Origin: PUPG01 sp964463915
GTDB lineage: Bacteria; Bacteroidota; Bacteroidia; Bacteroidales; UBA7960
Reading direction: 5' to 3'
DNA length: 64,000 nucleotides
Assembly: GCA_964463915.1 (NCBI GenBank)
Contig: CAYXEH010000003.1
Location: 57,495-121,494 of the forward strand
Shown: piece by piece, positions 17,121 through 24,475 of the stretch
Layout of the letters: each line of letters opens with the position of its first letter
Position numbering within the stretch: the first letter of the stretch is position 1
Translations under genes and position numbers: made by a program
Notes under the pieces: model-generated
Database searches by the model: none
Told to the model about the DNA's origin: nothing
Seen by the model: the letters and a program-made list of their open reading frames with translations, nothing else

Positions 17121-18815
17121 ATGAAACATATCGCTTTTAACCATTTCCTGCCTCTGCATATTGGCCTGATTGCTATATTATTACTCAGTGCCTGTGACTC
17201 GAATGATGCAGATTTTGTTTATATCAACGGTAATTTTTACACCCTGGATGAGTCCGTGCCAAAAGCAACAGCCGTCGCAGTGAAAGACGGAGCGTATATG
17301 TTTGTCGGCGATCAGGATGGTGCCATGAAGTTCGCGGGCGATCATACCGAAATGATCGACCTGGAAGGTCAAACGGTTATCCCCGGTTTGACCGAAGGCC
17401 ATATGCATTTTGACAACCTGGGTCGCAACTTGCTGATGGCTCCCCTGGATGTGTACTGGTTGCCCCTGGATGAACTCACTAAAAAACTCGAAGCCGCCGT
17501 TGAAGAAGCAGCCCCGGGTGAATGGATTATCGCAAGGGGATACAATGATGCCATCTGGGAAGAACCTCCGCACCGCCGTATGCTGGATGCGGTAAGCCCG
17601 GAAAACCCGGTTGTGCTTCGCCGTTATTGCGGGCATGCTCATTTTGTCAACACCAGGGCCCTGCAGGAAGCCGGAATTACCAGTACCACAGAAGATCCTG
17701 ATGCGGGCAGTATAATCCGGGATGAAAACGGAGAACCGACCGGCGTGCTTGTATCAGCCGCAGGGGCCTTGGTCACCTCGCATGTCCCTCCCGCTCCAGC
17801 CCTGTCAGAGGCAGAAGAACTCGAGGCGTTACAAATGGGAAGTGATGCACTGCTGGAGGCCGGGATTACCACCGTGCACTGCGCCACAGGCATTGGTATG
17901 GATGATCTCAGGCTAAGGCAGAAGGCATTCAATCAGGGATTTCTGCAGGTACGATTAATGGATGCGGTAAGTGTGGAAACAGCCAGGGAATTGGGAAGCC
18001 CTCTTACCGGGCTTTATGATGACCGCTACACGGTTCGATGGGTAAAAATGTTCGCTGACGGATCCCTTGGCGGGCGCGGTGCAGCCATGCTTGACCCCTA
18101 TGACGATATGCCGGGGGAATATGGCGCCCTTCGTGCACTGGGCCAGGATGAGGAATCTTATGCTGAGCTGGTGGCCGAATTGCTGGGACTGGGTTTTTCC
18201 ACCCGTACACACTCCATTGGCGACAGGGGGAACAGGGCCACACTGAATGCCTTTGAAAAAGCCATGGAGTTGTCAGGCAAACAACCCGAAGAGGCACGAC
18301 TGGTGGTGGAACATGCCCAGGTCCTTCATCCCGATGATACAGAAAGATTTGCAGACAGAAGGTTTATTGCTTCCATGCAGCCTGTACATGCCACAGAAGA
18401 TATGCTTTTTGTGGAAGACCGCATTGGACCGGAAAGGGCTGCCGGGGCGTATGCATGGCGCAACATCCTGGACAAGGGAGGCATCATTGTCGCCGGATCA
18501 GACTACGGGGTTTCTCCCTTTAATCCATTTTACGGACTTCATGCAGCCGTCACCCGGCAGGACCGTGAGAATAATCCTGAGGGAGGCTGGTTCCCTGAAC
18601 AATGCATGACCCGTGAAGAAGCATTGAAAGCTTACACAAAATGGCCCGCTTATGTGGAATTTTCAGAAGACACAAAAGGAAGCATCAGCCAGGGGAACCT
18701 GGCGGATTTCATCGTGATAGACCGTGACTATTTCGAGATTCCTGCCGAAGAAATTCATCAAACACAAGTGCTTCGGACGGTATTGGCCGGCCAGACAGTT
18801 TTTATGACAGAATAA
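17121..18815 (+). CDS. YtcJ-like amidohydrolase lipoprotein
   Basis: 564-aa amidohydrolase of the Amidohydro_3 (YtcJ/NfdA) family with a lipoprotein signal (LLLSACDSND near residue 26). Metal-site landmarks are TEGHMHFDNLG (the HxH motif), VKMFADGSLGGRGAAML, the strand-5 and strand-6 histidines in TRTHSIGDRGN and VVEHAQVLHP, and the Asp in VAGSDYGVSPFNP. A family-typical C-terminus follows (GSISQGNLADFIVID). Likely substrates are amides or N-acyl compounds in the periplasm, but this cannot be refined. It is transcribed divergently from mltF across a 174-base A/T-rich gap. Confidence 0.88.
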   Translation: MKHIAFNHFLPLHIGLIAILLLSACDSNDADFVYINGNFYTLDESVPKATAVAVKDGAYMFVGDQDGAMKFAGDHTEMIDLEGQTVIPGLTEGHMHFDNLGRNLLMAPLDVYWLPLDELTKKLEAAVEEAAPGEWIIARGYNDAIWEEPPHRRMLDAVSPENPVVLRRYCGHAHFVNTRALQEAGITSTTEDPDAGSIIRDENGEPTGVLVSAAGALVTSHVPPAPALSEAEELEALQMGSDALLEAGITTVHCATGIGMDDLRLRQKAFNQGFLQVRLMDAVSVETARELGSPLTGLYDDRYTVRWVKMFADGSLGGRGAAMLDPYDDMPGEYGALRALGQDEESYAELVAELLGLGFSTRTHSIGDRGNRATLNAFEKAMELSGKQPEEARLVVEHAQVLHPDDTERFADRRFIASMQPVHATEDMLFVEDRIGPERAAGAYAWRNILDKGGIIVAGSDYGVSPFNPFYGLHAAVTRQDRENNPEGGWFPEQCMTREEALKAYTKWPAYVEFSEDTKGSISQGNLADFIVIDRDYFEIPAEEIHQTQVLRTVLAGQTVFMTE

Positions 18816-18895
18816 CCAACCCCGGACAAACCAGCCGGAGACCAGCGGGGACCGGCAGATAAATCAACATTATCATTCACCATAACCAATACAAC

Positions 18896-20458
18896 ATGAT
18901 GAAATCAAATTCAATTGTCACCGCCTTCGTTTTCTTCTTAATGAGCGTTCTGGTAAGCACTTCCGTATTCGGATGTTTTACCGTTATTGTGGGCAAGAAC
19001 GCAAGCCGTGATGGCTCAGTGCTTTTCGGTCACCTTGAGCAGAACGGGGGTCTTCGGAACCTTAGCTACCGATACGTCCCCCGTATTCAATACGAGCCGG
19101 GCGATGTGATTCAGCTCCGCCGGGGGGGCACATGGCCCCAGCCGGAAGAAACCTATGCCTATCGCTGGACCAGCAACATCGGGACAGAGTTCGCAGATGG
19201 TTATTTCAATGAATGGGGAGTGGCAGTGGGCTCAGATGCCTGCGCCACCAGGGAAGACTCCTATGAAGAGCTGGTCAGCCGCGGTCAGATCACTGACGGA
19301 GGGATCGGGTATCAACTTCGCCGGATCATTGCCCAGCGGTCACGTACGGCCCGGGAAGGTGTGGAGGTTGCGACCGAATTGCTCGATCATTTTGGATATG
19401 CTTCATCCGGACGTACTTATGTGATCGCCGATGCCAATGAGGCCTGGGTACTTAGTGTGGCTGCCGGGAAAAACTGGATTGCCCAACGGGTACCGGACGA
19501 TGGCGTTGTACTTCTTCCCAATGTACATATTATTGGGGATGAAGCTGACTTGAACGATACTGAAAATGTGATCGCGTCAGAAGGTCTGGTCGATTATGCC
19601 ATTTCCCGTGGCTGGTATGACCCCGACTCCGGTGAACCCTTCAGCTTCAGGAAGGCCTTCAACCGCCCTGCACGCGAAGGCAGTTTTATGGATGAGAACG
19701 GCGTTGATCCAAGGCAATGGTTCAGCCAGTCACTGGTTCAGGGTGAACTGATTGACCTTCCTGCTGACAGCCAGCTCCCTTTTGCCCTCTACCCTCAACG
19801 CAAATTCGATGTCACGGATGTGGCAAATATCATTCGCAGCCATGGATACATTGAAGGGCAGGATCCGGATATGGCCCTGTCTTACCGCCTGGGAATGGAG
19901 CAGGATGTTTCCCCGCACAACCGCAACGGTGGCGGATCCGGCCAGATCTGCAGCGGCACCAGCCAGGAATTGGTCGTGTATCAGCTGAGAAACTGGATGC
20001 CCGCTGAAATCGGGTCCGTAGGTTGGCGAACCACTGCTGCCCCTTGTGGATCTGTACTGGTGCCCTGGTATGCCGGCATCACTGAAACGCCGGATTCCTA
20101 TTATAAGCCCTGGCCCCTGGAAGATGCCCTGGATATAGAATTTCAGTTTAACCCCCCGGAAGGAACTTTTGATTATGATCCCGACAATGCCTTTGATGTA
20201 TTCAATGCCCTTGAAAACATGATCGACCTGAATTATTCCCGAAATATAGAAATGGTCAGGGAAGAATGGGATGCCATGGAGGAGGAACAGTTTAATATGC
20301 AGGAAGCCATTGAAAAAGTTGCGCTGGAGCTTTATGAACAGGATAAGGATAAGGCCGTAAACTTCCTGACAGGATATTCCAATTATCGCGCCATGCATGC
20401 CTTTGATAATGCCAAAGAACTCCTGAATCATCTGAAAACAATTCATTGGGCACATTAA
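18896..20458 (+). CDS. C69-family dipeptidase (PepD-like), exported
   Basis: 520-aa Ntn-hydrolase of peptidase family C69. The N-terminal signal or propeptide (to about residue 26) ends before FGCFTVIVGKNASRDGS, and the Cys would be the N-terminal nucleophile after processing. WTSNIGTEFADGYFNEWGVAVGSDAC, GYASSGRTYVIADANEAWV and SGQICSGTSQELVV follow as in the family. It probably hydrolyses dipeptides in the periplasm. The start has two consecutive ATGs. It lies 80 bases after the amidohydrolase and may share its transcript. Confidence 0.88.
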   Translation: MMKSNSIVTAFVFFLMSVLVSTSVFGCFTVIVGKNASRDGSVLFGHLEQNGGLRNLSYRYVPRIQYEPGDVIQLRRGGTWPQPEETYAYRWTSNIGTEFADGYFNEWGVAVGSDACATREDSYEELVSRGQITDGGIGYQLRRIIAQRSRTAREGVEVATELLDHFGYASSGRTYVIADANEAWVLSVAAGKNWIAQRVPDDGVVLLPNVHIIGDEADLNDTENVIASEGLVDYAISRGWYDPDSGEPFSFRKAFNRPAREGSFMDENGVDPRQWFSQSLVQGELIDLPADSQLPFALYPQRKFDVTDVANIIRSHGYIEGQDPDMALSYRLGMEQDVSPHNRNGGGSGQICSGTSQELVVYQLRNWMPAEIGSVGWRTTAAPCGSVLVPWYAGITETPDSYYKPWPLEDALDIEFQFNPPEGTFDYDPDNAFDVFNALENMIDLNYSRNIEMVREEWDAMEEEQFNMQEAIEKVALELYEQDKDKAVNFLTGYSNYRAMHAFDNAKELLNHLKTIHWAH

Positions 20459-20470
20459 AATAGCGCACTT

Positions 20471-21046
20471 ATGAAAACAAATTTTGGTCCCTCAAAGATT
20501 TTATTTCCCAGTCCTGTGGCCCTTGTGGTAACAGGCACAATGAATGAAGCCAACATTGCTACCATCGCCTGGGCCAGCCTGTTGACCAGTAAGCCCCCGA
20601 CCCTGGGTATTTCGGTCGGGCAGAAAGGATTTACCGGGGAGGCAATCAAAAACAACAACAACTTCAGTGTCAATATTGCCACGGCAGACATTATGACCCA
20701 GGCAGATTTTTGCGGCATTACCACCGGAAAGGAAATTGATAAATTCGAACGATCCGGTTTGACAAAAATGCCTTCCAATGTCATCCAGTCGCCCATCATC
20801 AAAGAGTGTCCGCTCAACCTGGAATGCAAACTGACAGACTGGCGGATTATCGGACAGACCATCCATTTCGTGGGTGAAATTGCCGAAACCCATGTGGATA
20901 CGAAGCTTTTGGGCAACCCTTCTGATCTTGGCTCTATTGACATTGCTGCCTTCAACCCGCTGATCTATTTCGGAGGCGTCAGGGAGTACAGGAACGTGGG
21001 TGAGAAGATTGGTGATGCTTACCAGATCGGCAAGCAACTCAGGTAA
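20471..21046 (+). CDS. Flavin reductase family protein (FMN-binding split barrel)
   Basis: 191-aa flavin-reductase-like protein: PSPVALVVTGTMNEANIATIAWASL is the typical first half of the split-barrel (N/T/A contact the flavin phosphate), followed by PPTLGISVG, FSVNIAT and the C-terminal NPLIYFGGVREYRNVG. Such proteins bind FMN and either reduce flavin with NAD(P)H or use it for other redox work. The role is not defined by neighbours. It begins 12 bases after the C69 gene and ends 19 bases before xseA. Confidence 0.88.
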   Translation: MKTNFGPSKILFPSPVALVVTGTMNEANIATIAWASLLTSKPPTLGISVGQKGFTGEAIKNNNNFSVNIATADIMTQADFCGITTGKEIDKFERSGLTKMPSNVIQSPIIKECPLNLECKLTDWRIIGQTIHFVGEIAETHVDTKLLGNPSDLGSIDIAAFNPLIYFGGVREYRNVGEKIGDAYQIGKQLR

Positions 21047-21065
21047 CAGGTAAAGGAATTGTCCT

Positions 21066-22478
21066 ATGCCCCAGCGCATCCTTGACAAAACGGTATTTTC
21101 CCTCTCCGAGGTCGGAAGAAGTATTCAGAAAACACTCCGGGAAAGGTATAAAGGCAGTTACTGGATCAGGGCTGAACTGAATAAACTCAATTATTATGAT
21201 CAGTCCGGACACTGTTTCCCGGAACTGGTTGAGAAGGAAGGAGCCACGGTCAGGGCACAGATGCGTGCGGTCTTATGGAGAGAAGATTTTGCATCCATCA
21301 ATGAAAAATTCATTGAGGTTTTAAAAGAGCCCCTGAGAGACGGGATTAAGATCATGCTGCTTGGCCGTATTATCTTTGATCCCGTTTACGGGTTATCTCT
21401 TCGCATTCTGGATATTGATCCCTCTTTTACTTTGGGTGACCTGGAAAAAGAAAAGCAGGCATGCATTGATACACTGGTAAGGGAAGGATTGTTTGATAAG
21501 AACAAAGCACACAAAGTCCCACTTCTGCCTCAGAGAATTGCGGTAATATCGGCAGAAACAAGTAAGGGATACGCTGACTTTACCCGTATTATTGACCAAA
21601 GTGAGTCAGATTACCGTTTTTTCCATCTGCTTTTCCCCGCATTGTTGCAGGGAGATCAGGCCGCAGTTTCCATATTGCATCAATTATCCCGCATCAAAAA
21701 GGTCATTCAGCATTTCGACCTGGTAACCATTATTCGTGGCGGAGGAGATGACATCGGGCTGGCCTGTTATAATAATATACATCTTTCCAGGGCTGTGGCG
21801 GATTTTCCGCTTCCGGTGTTTACAGGGATCGGCCATGTCACCAACGAAACTGTGACCGAAATGGTCGCACATACCAATGCAATCACCCCTACCAAACTTG
21901 CAGAGACCCTGATTGGCTATTTTCGTGACTTTGAAAACAGGGTGAGGGACAAAGCTGATATGATTCGCCTGGCAAGCCGGCAAAAGCTAACACTTGACCA
22001 CCATCTGTTGGTATTCAATGTCAATCAGCTAAAATCCGGGGTAAATGGACAACTTGCACAACAACGTTCCGGGTTGAGAGAATCGGCTCTGCGGTTAAAG
22101 CAGGAGTCCGGATACCTGGTCCGATACCACAAAGACCACCTTATCCCCCATCAGTCCCGTTCTCTTCAAGTGGGAGTGAATGACCTGCTTAAAATACAGC
22201 AACGTCAGCTGACCGGCATATTCAGCGAATTGTCTGCGGGCAGCAAATCCTTACTTAGGGAAAACGGGCGTGAATTGAAAGGAATGGAATCCTCCCTTGA
22301 ACAACTTCATCCCGACAATGTACTGAAAAGGGGCTTCAGCATAACCCGGCACCGGGGCAAAGCATTAAAGGACGGACAAAATATCAAAGAGGGGGATTTT
22401 CTTGAAACGACACTTTTTGACAGTGTGATCCAAAGTAAAACCATCACCACCAAAACAAAAATGAACCATGACGGATAA
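21066..22478 (+). CDS. xseA: Exodeoxyribonuclease VII large subunit
   Basis: 470-aa XseA. The N-terminal OB-fold domain (SYWIRAELNKLNYYDQSGHCF, then VRAQMRAVLWRED) binds single-stranded DNA. The central catalytic domain contains RIAVISAETSKGYADF, IIRGGGDDIGLACYNN and FTGIGHVTNETVTE. A long helical C-terminal region binds XseB. The enzyme degrades single-stranded DNA to oligonucleotides in repair and recombination. Normal length for the family. It overlaps xseB by 11 bases, which implies translational coupling. Confidence 0.95.
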   Translation: MPQRILDKTVFSLSEVGRSIQKTLRERYKGSYWIRAELNKLNYYDQSGHCFPELVEKEGATVRAQMRAVLWREDFASINEKFIEVLKEPLRDGIKIMLLGRIIFDPVYGLSLRILDIDPSFTLGDLEKEKQACIDTLVREGLFDKNKAHKVPLLPQRIAVISAETSKGYADFTRIIDQSESDYRFFHLLFPALLQGDQAAVSILHQLSRIKKVIQHFDLVTIIRGGGDDIGLACYNNIHLSRAVADFPLPVFTGIGHVTNETVTEMVAHTNAITPTKLAETLIGYFRDFENRVRDKADMIRLASRQKLTLDHHLLVFNVNQLKSGVNGQLAQQRSGLRESALRLKQESGYLVRYHKDHLIPHQSRSLQVGVNDLLKIQQRQLTGIFSELSAGSKSLLRENGRELKGMESSLEQLHPDNVLKRGFSITRHRGKALKDGQNIKEGDFLETTLFDSVIQSKTITTKTKMNHDG

Positions 22479-22695
22479 ACCAACCTACACTGAAGCATTT
22501 CGTGAGTTACAGGATATTGTAACCGACATAGAAGAGGGACAGATCGATGTGGATGTGTTGTCCGAAAAGGTGAAACGAGCCACAGAATTGATCCGGATCT
22601 GCAAGGAAAAACTCCACAATACCAATGAGGATGTACAGGAAATTCTCAGAGAATTGGAAAAATCCGATACCGGTCAGGAAAACCACGATGAATAA
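22468..22695 (+). CDS. xseB: Exodeoxyribonuclease VII small subunit
   Basis: 75-aa XseB: YTEAFRELQDIVTDIEEGQIDVDVLSEKVKRA is the family signature (two antiparallel helices), ending in an acidic tail. It binds the helical arm of XseA. Its start lies inside the last codons of xseA (11-base overlap). Length is normal. Confidence 0.93.
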   Translation: MTDKPTYTEAFRELQDIVTDIEEGQIDVDVLSEKVKRATELIRICKEKLHNTNEDVQEILRELEKSDTGQENHDE

Positions 22696-22766
22696 TCGCG
22701 CTATGCAGGTTCTGATCGCTGAACTCCCTGCATATATTTAGTCCATACCCCCGGGCGATCCGGTAA

Positions 22767-22859
22767 TGGATTCATCCTCATGCCAAATGCGGACTCCTTA
22801 TGGATGTCATACACTTTACCCGGTACCCATGATACGAAGTTGGATTCATCGTCATGCCA
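22767..22859. repeat. Imperfect 19-bp direct repeat between xseB and the copper-locus remnant
   Basis: TGGATTCATCCTCATGCCA (22767-22785) recurs as TGGATTCATCGTCATGCCA (22841-22859) with one mismatch, 74 bases apart. This 187-base gap holds no gene and no obvious terminator. The origin of the repeat is unknown. Confidence 0.6.
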
Positions 22860-22882
22860 TAGCGAGTCTGTGAGGGATTCTT

Positions 22883-23431
22883 CTAATGCACATGGCCTTC
22901 CATCTCCTCTTCCGGCATTTCTGTGTGCCCTACTCCTTCTCTAAGCTCTTCCCGGACTTCGCCGCACCTGAGCATCATGGATCCGAAGTAAGGGTTGCTG
23001 ATCTCCTCAAACTCACTGAGCCAATAGGCTCCCTGGTCGTCGTCATACATGGGGCAAAAAGCCACATAAAAAGTTTGCCCGACAGCTCCCAGGGTTTGTG
23101 CCACCGAGATCATAGCTTCTGATAACGGCTCAAAATGAACACGCCGGGTCTCCAGGTCCTCTGCATCAATAAAATGCTCCAGGCTCTCCGCAATCAGGCC
23201 ATATTGTTCCATCCAGAACATGTGATGTTCCCCGTCCAGGGAATGCTCACCTGTATCTTCCAGTTGATTTAGCATCGATTCCGCGTGCTCCACAGATGAT
23301 TCCTCCGGGTCATCATCAGCCAGGGCATTCAGCTTTTCCAAAATGCGTGAACGGCTCCAGTAGTATTCCACGTCTTCTTCGAAAATGACATAGATGCTGG
23401 AAAATCCAAACATCGAGGTGGACTGTATCAC
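22883..23431 (-). pseudogene. Chimeric copper-efflux remnant: CusA fragment fused in frame to a DUF3347 (CusB C-terminal) domain
   Basis: 182-codon ORF starting with GTG. Residues 1-38 (QSTSMFGFSSIYVIFEED, then YYWSRSRILEKLNAL) match the N-terminal porter region of CusA-type RND copper/silver pumps, which are normally over 1000 aa. From about residue 42 the sequence is a DUF3347 domain: FWMEQYGLIAESLEHF, HFEPLSEAMI, YVAFCPMYDDDQGAYWLS, NPYFGSMMLRCGEV. That domain normally ends CusB-type adaptors or stands alone in copper-binding proteins. No signal peptide remains. The junction is near 23310-23320. The upstream frame closes within 16 bases (TAG at 23447-23449). A misassembly is the main alternative. 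Confidence 0.7.
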
Positions 23432-23455
23432 TATTATGGGAAAAAGCTATAAGAT

Positions 23456-24025
23456 TTATAACTCATCCAAAGACTTGCGTTGGTTGTGATGAAGTTTCCG
23501 GAATTCTCCCGGGGTCATGCCGGTTACTTTTTTAAACTGGCTGTTCAGGTAGGAAGGGCTGCTGTAACCCATCTGCCAGGCAATTTCTCCGAGGTTCATT
23601 TCGTCATAAAACAACAACTCCTTTACCCTCTCAATCTTTTGCCGGATAATGAATTGCTCAAGTGTGATCCCTTCCACCTGAGAAAACAGGTTGCTGATAT
23701 AACTGTATTCATAGGGAATCTCCTTTCCGATCAGGTCTGACCAGTTGTTTTTGACACCCCCGTCAGCGTGGTGGATTTGCCGGATGACAACACTTTTAAT
23801 TTTCTGTATCATCTGGCTGCGCCGCTCATCGATCCGCTTAAATCCAAGTTCCTCCAGGGATTGATCCAGTTTCTCAAGTTCAGTTTCGCTCATCGAGTCC
23901 TTGTCCAGGATAAGCTCTCCGAGTGACACATACAAGGGATCCAGATTCAGTTCTTTGGCCACATGGCGTACCGCCTCCACGCAGCGCGGGCAGACCATAT
24001 TTTTAATAACCAGTTTAATCGGCAT
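23456..24025 (-). CDS. AraC-family regulator with N-terminal CPRC metal-sensing-like domain
   Basis: 189-aa regulator. The N-terminal 80 residues look like a heavy-metal-associated (HMA-like) module with VCPRC at 11-15. The C-terminal AraC DNA-binding domain has ERVKELLFYDEMNLGEIAWQMGYSS and LNSQFKKVTGMTPGEFRK. In Bacteroidota this small regulator type is commonly found beside copper-transport ATPases and Cus pumps, so it probably senses Cu(I) or a similar thiophilic metal. Here its only recognisable partner is the chimeric remnant that begins 24 bases downstream. It follows a small ORF by 11 bases. Confidence 0.82.
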   Translation of the reverse strand: MPIKLVIKNMVCPRCVEAVRHVAKELNLDPLYVSLGELILDKDSMSETELEKLDQSLEELGFKRIDERRSQMIQKIKSVVIRQIHHADGGVKNNWSDLIGKEIPYEYSYISNLFSQVEGITLEQFIIRQKIERVKELLFYDEMNLGEIAWQMGYSSPSYLNSQFKKVTGMTPGEFRKLHHNQRKSLDEL

Positions 24026-24036
24026 CGGTCAGTGCT

Positions 24037-24228
24037 TTAATCCTTCCTTTTGATAATCTCTGCGTTGCGGTTTCCATAGGGAAGAGATCCACCTTCCTCT
24101 TCTTTTAGTTTTTTCCAGGCCCTTGAGATGATGAGTTCTTCCACGTCATCTTTGTCACAGGGAACTTCTACCACATACTCTTCAATTTCATAAGTGGCAA
24201 TACTGCATTTTACAATGGCCTTTCCCAT
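24037..24228 (-). CDS. Conserved small hypothetical protein
   Basis: 63-aa protein starting MGKAIVKCSIATYEIEEYVVEV, with a central acidic stretch and a C-terminal basic tail ending IIKRKD. It has no membrane segment and is predicted cytosolic. I do not recognise a family with confidence. It is the first gene of a probable three-gene transcript (this gene, the CPRC AraC regulator, the Cus remnant) driven by the -7 element at 24309-24316. Confidence 0.6.
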   Translation of the reverse strand: MGKAIVKCSIATYEIEEYVVEVPCDKDDVEELIISRAWKKLKEEEGGSLPYGNRNAEIIKRKD

Positions 24229-24308
24229 ATTGCTGGTTCATTTATTTGAAACGGATAAATTGACAGGACGGCTGAAACTTCATCCTGGTACGCCGGCTTC
24301 CCTTTAAA

Positions 24309-24316
24309 CAAATATA
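24309..24316 (-). promoter_or_regulatory. -7 element for the AraC/copper-remnant operon
   Basis: The minus strand reads TATATTTG followed by T, a full match to TAnnTTTG, about 80 bases upstream of the start at 24228. Confidence 0.5.
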
Positions 24317-24475
24317 CGCGACAAATTTGAATTAATCCAGTATTTATGGAAAATCATGTGTGGATGACAGAAGTCCGGCCCAGGAAATATATTCAAAGAA
24401 AAAAATGTATATTGCGCCTGTTACCGGAACAAACCTTTCCGACATCCTTATTAATTAACCAAATCTACAACCAAC

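Noticed and set aside
19730..20455. 241-codon minus-strand ORF
   Set aside because: Antisense shadow of the C69 dipeptidase.
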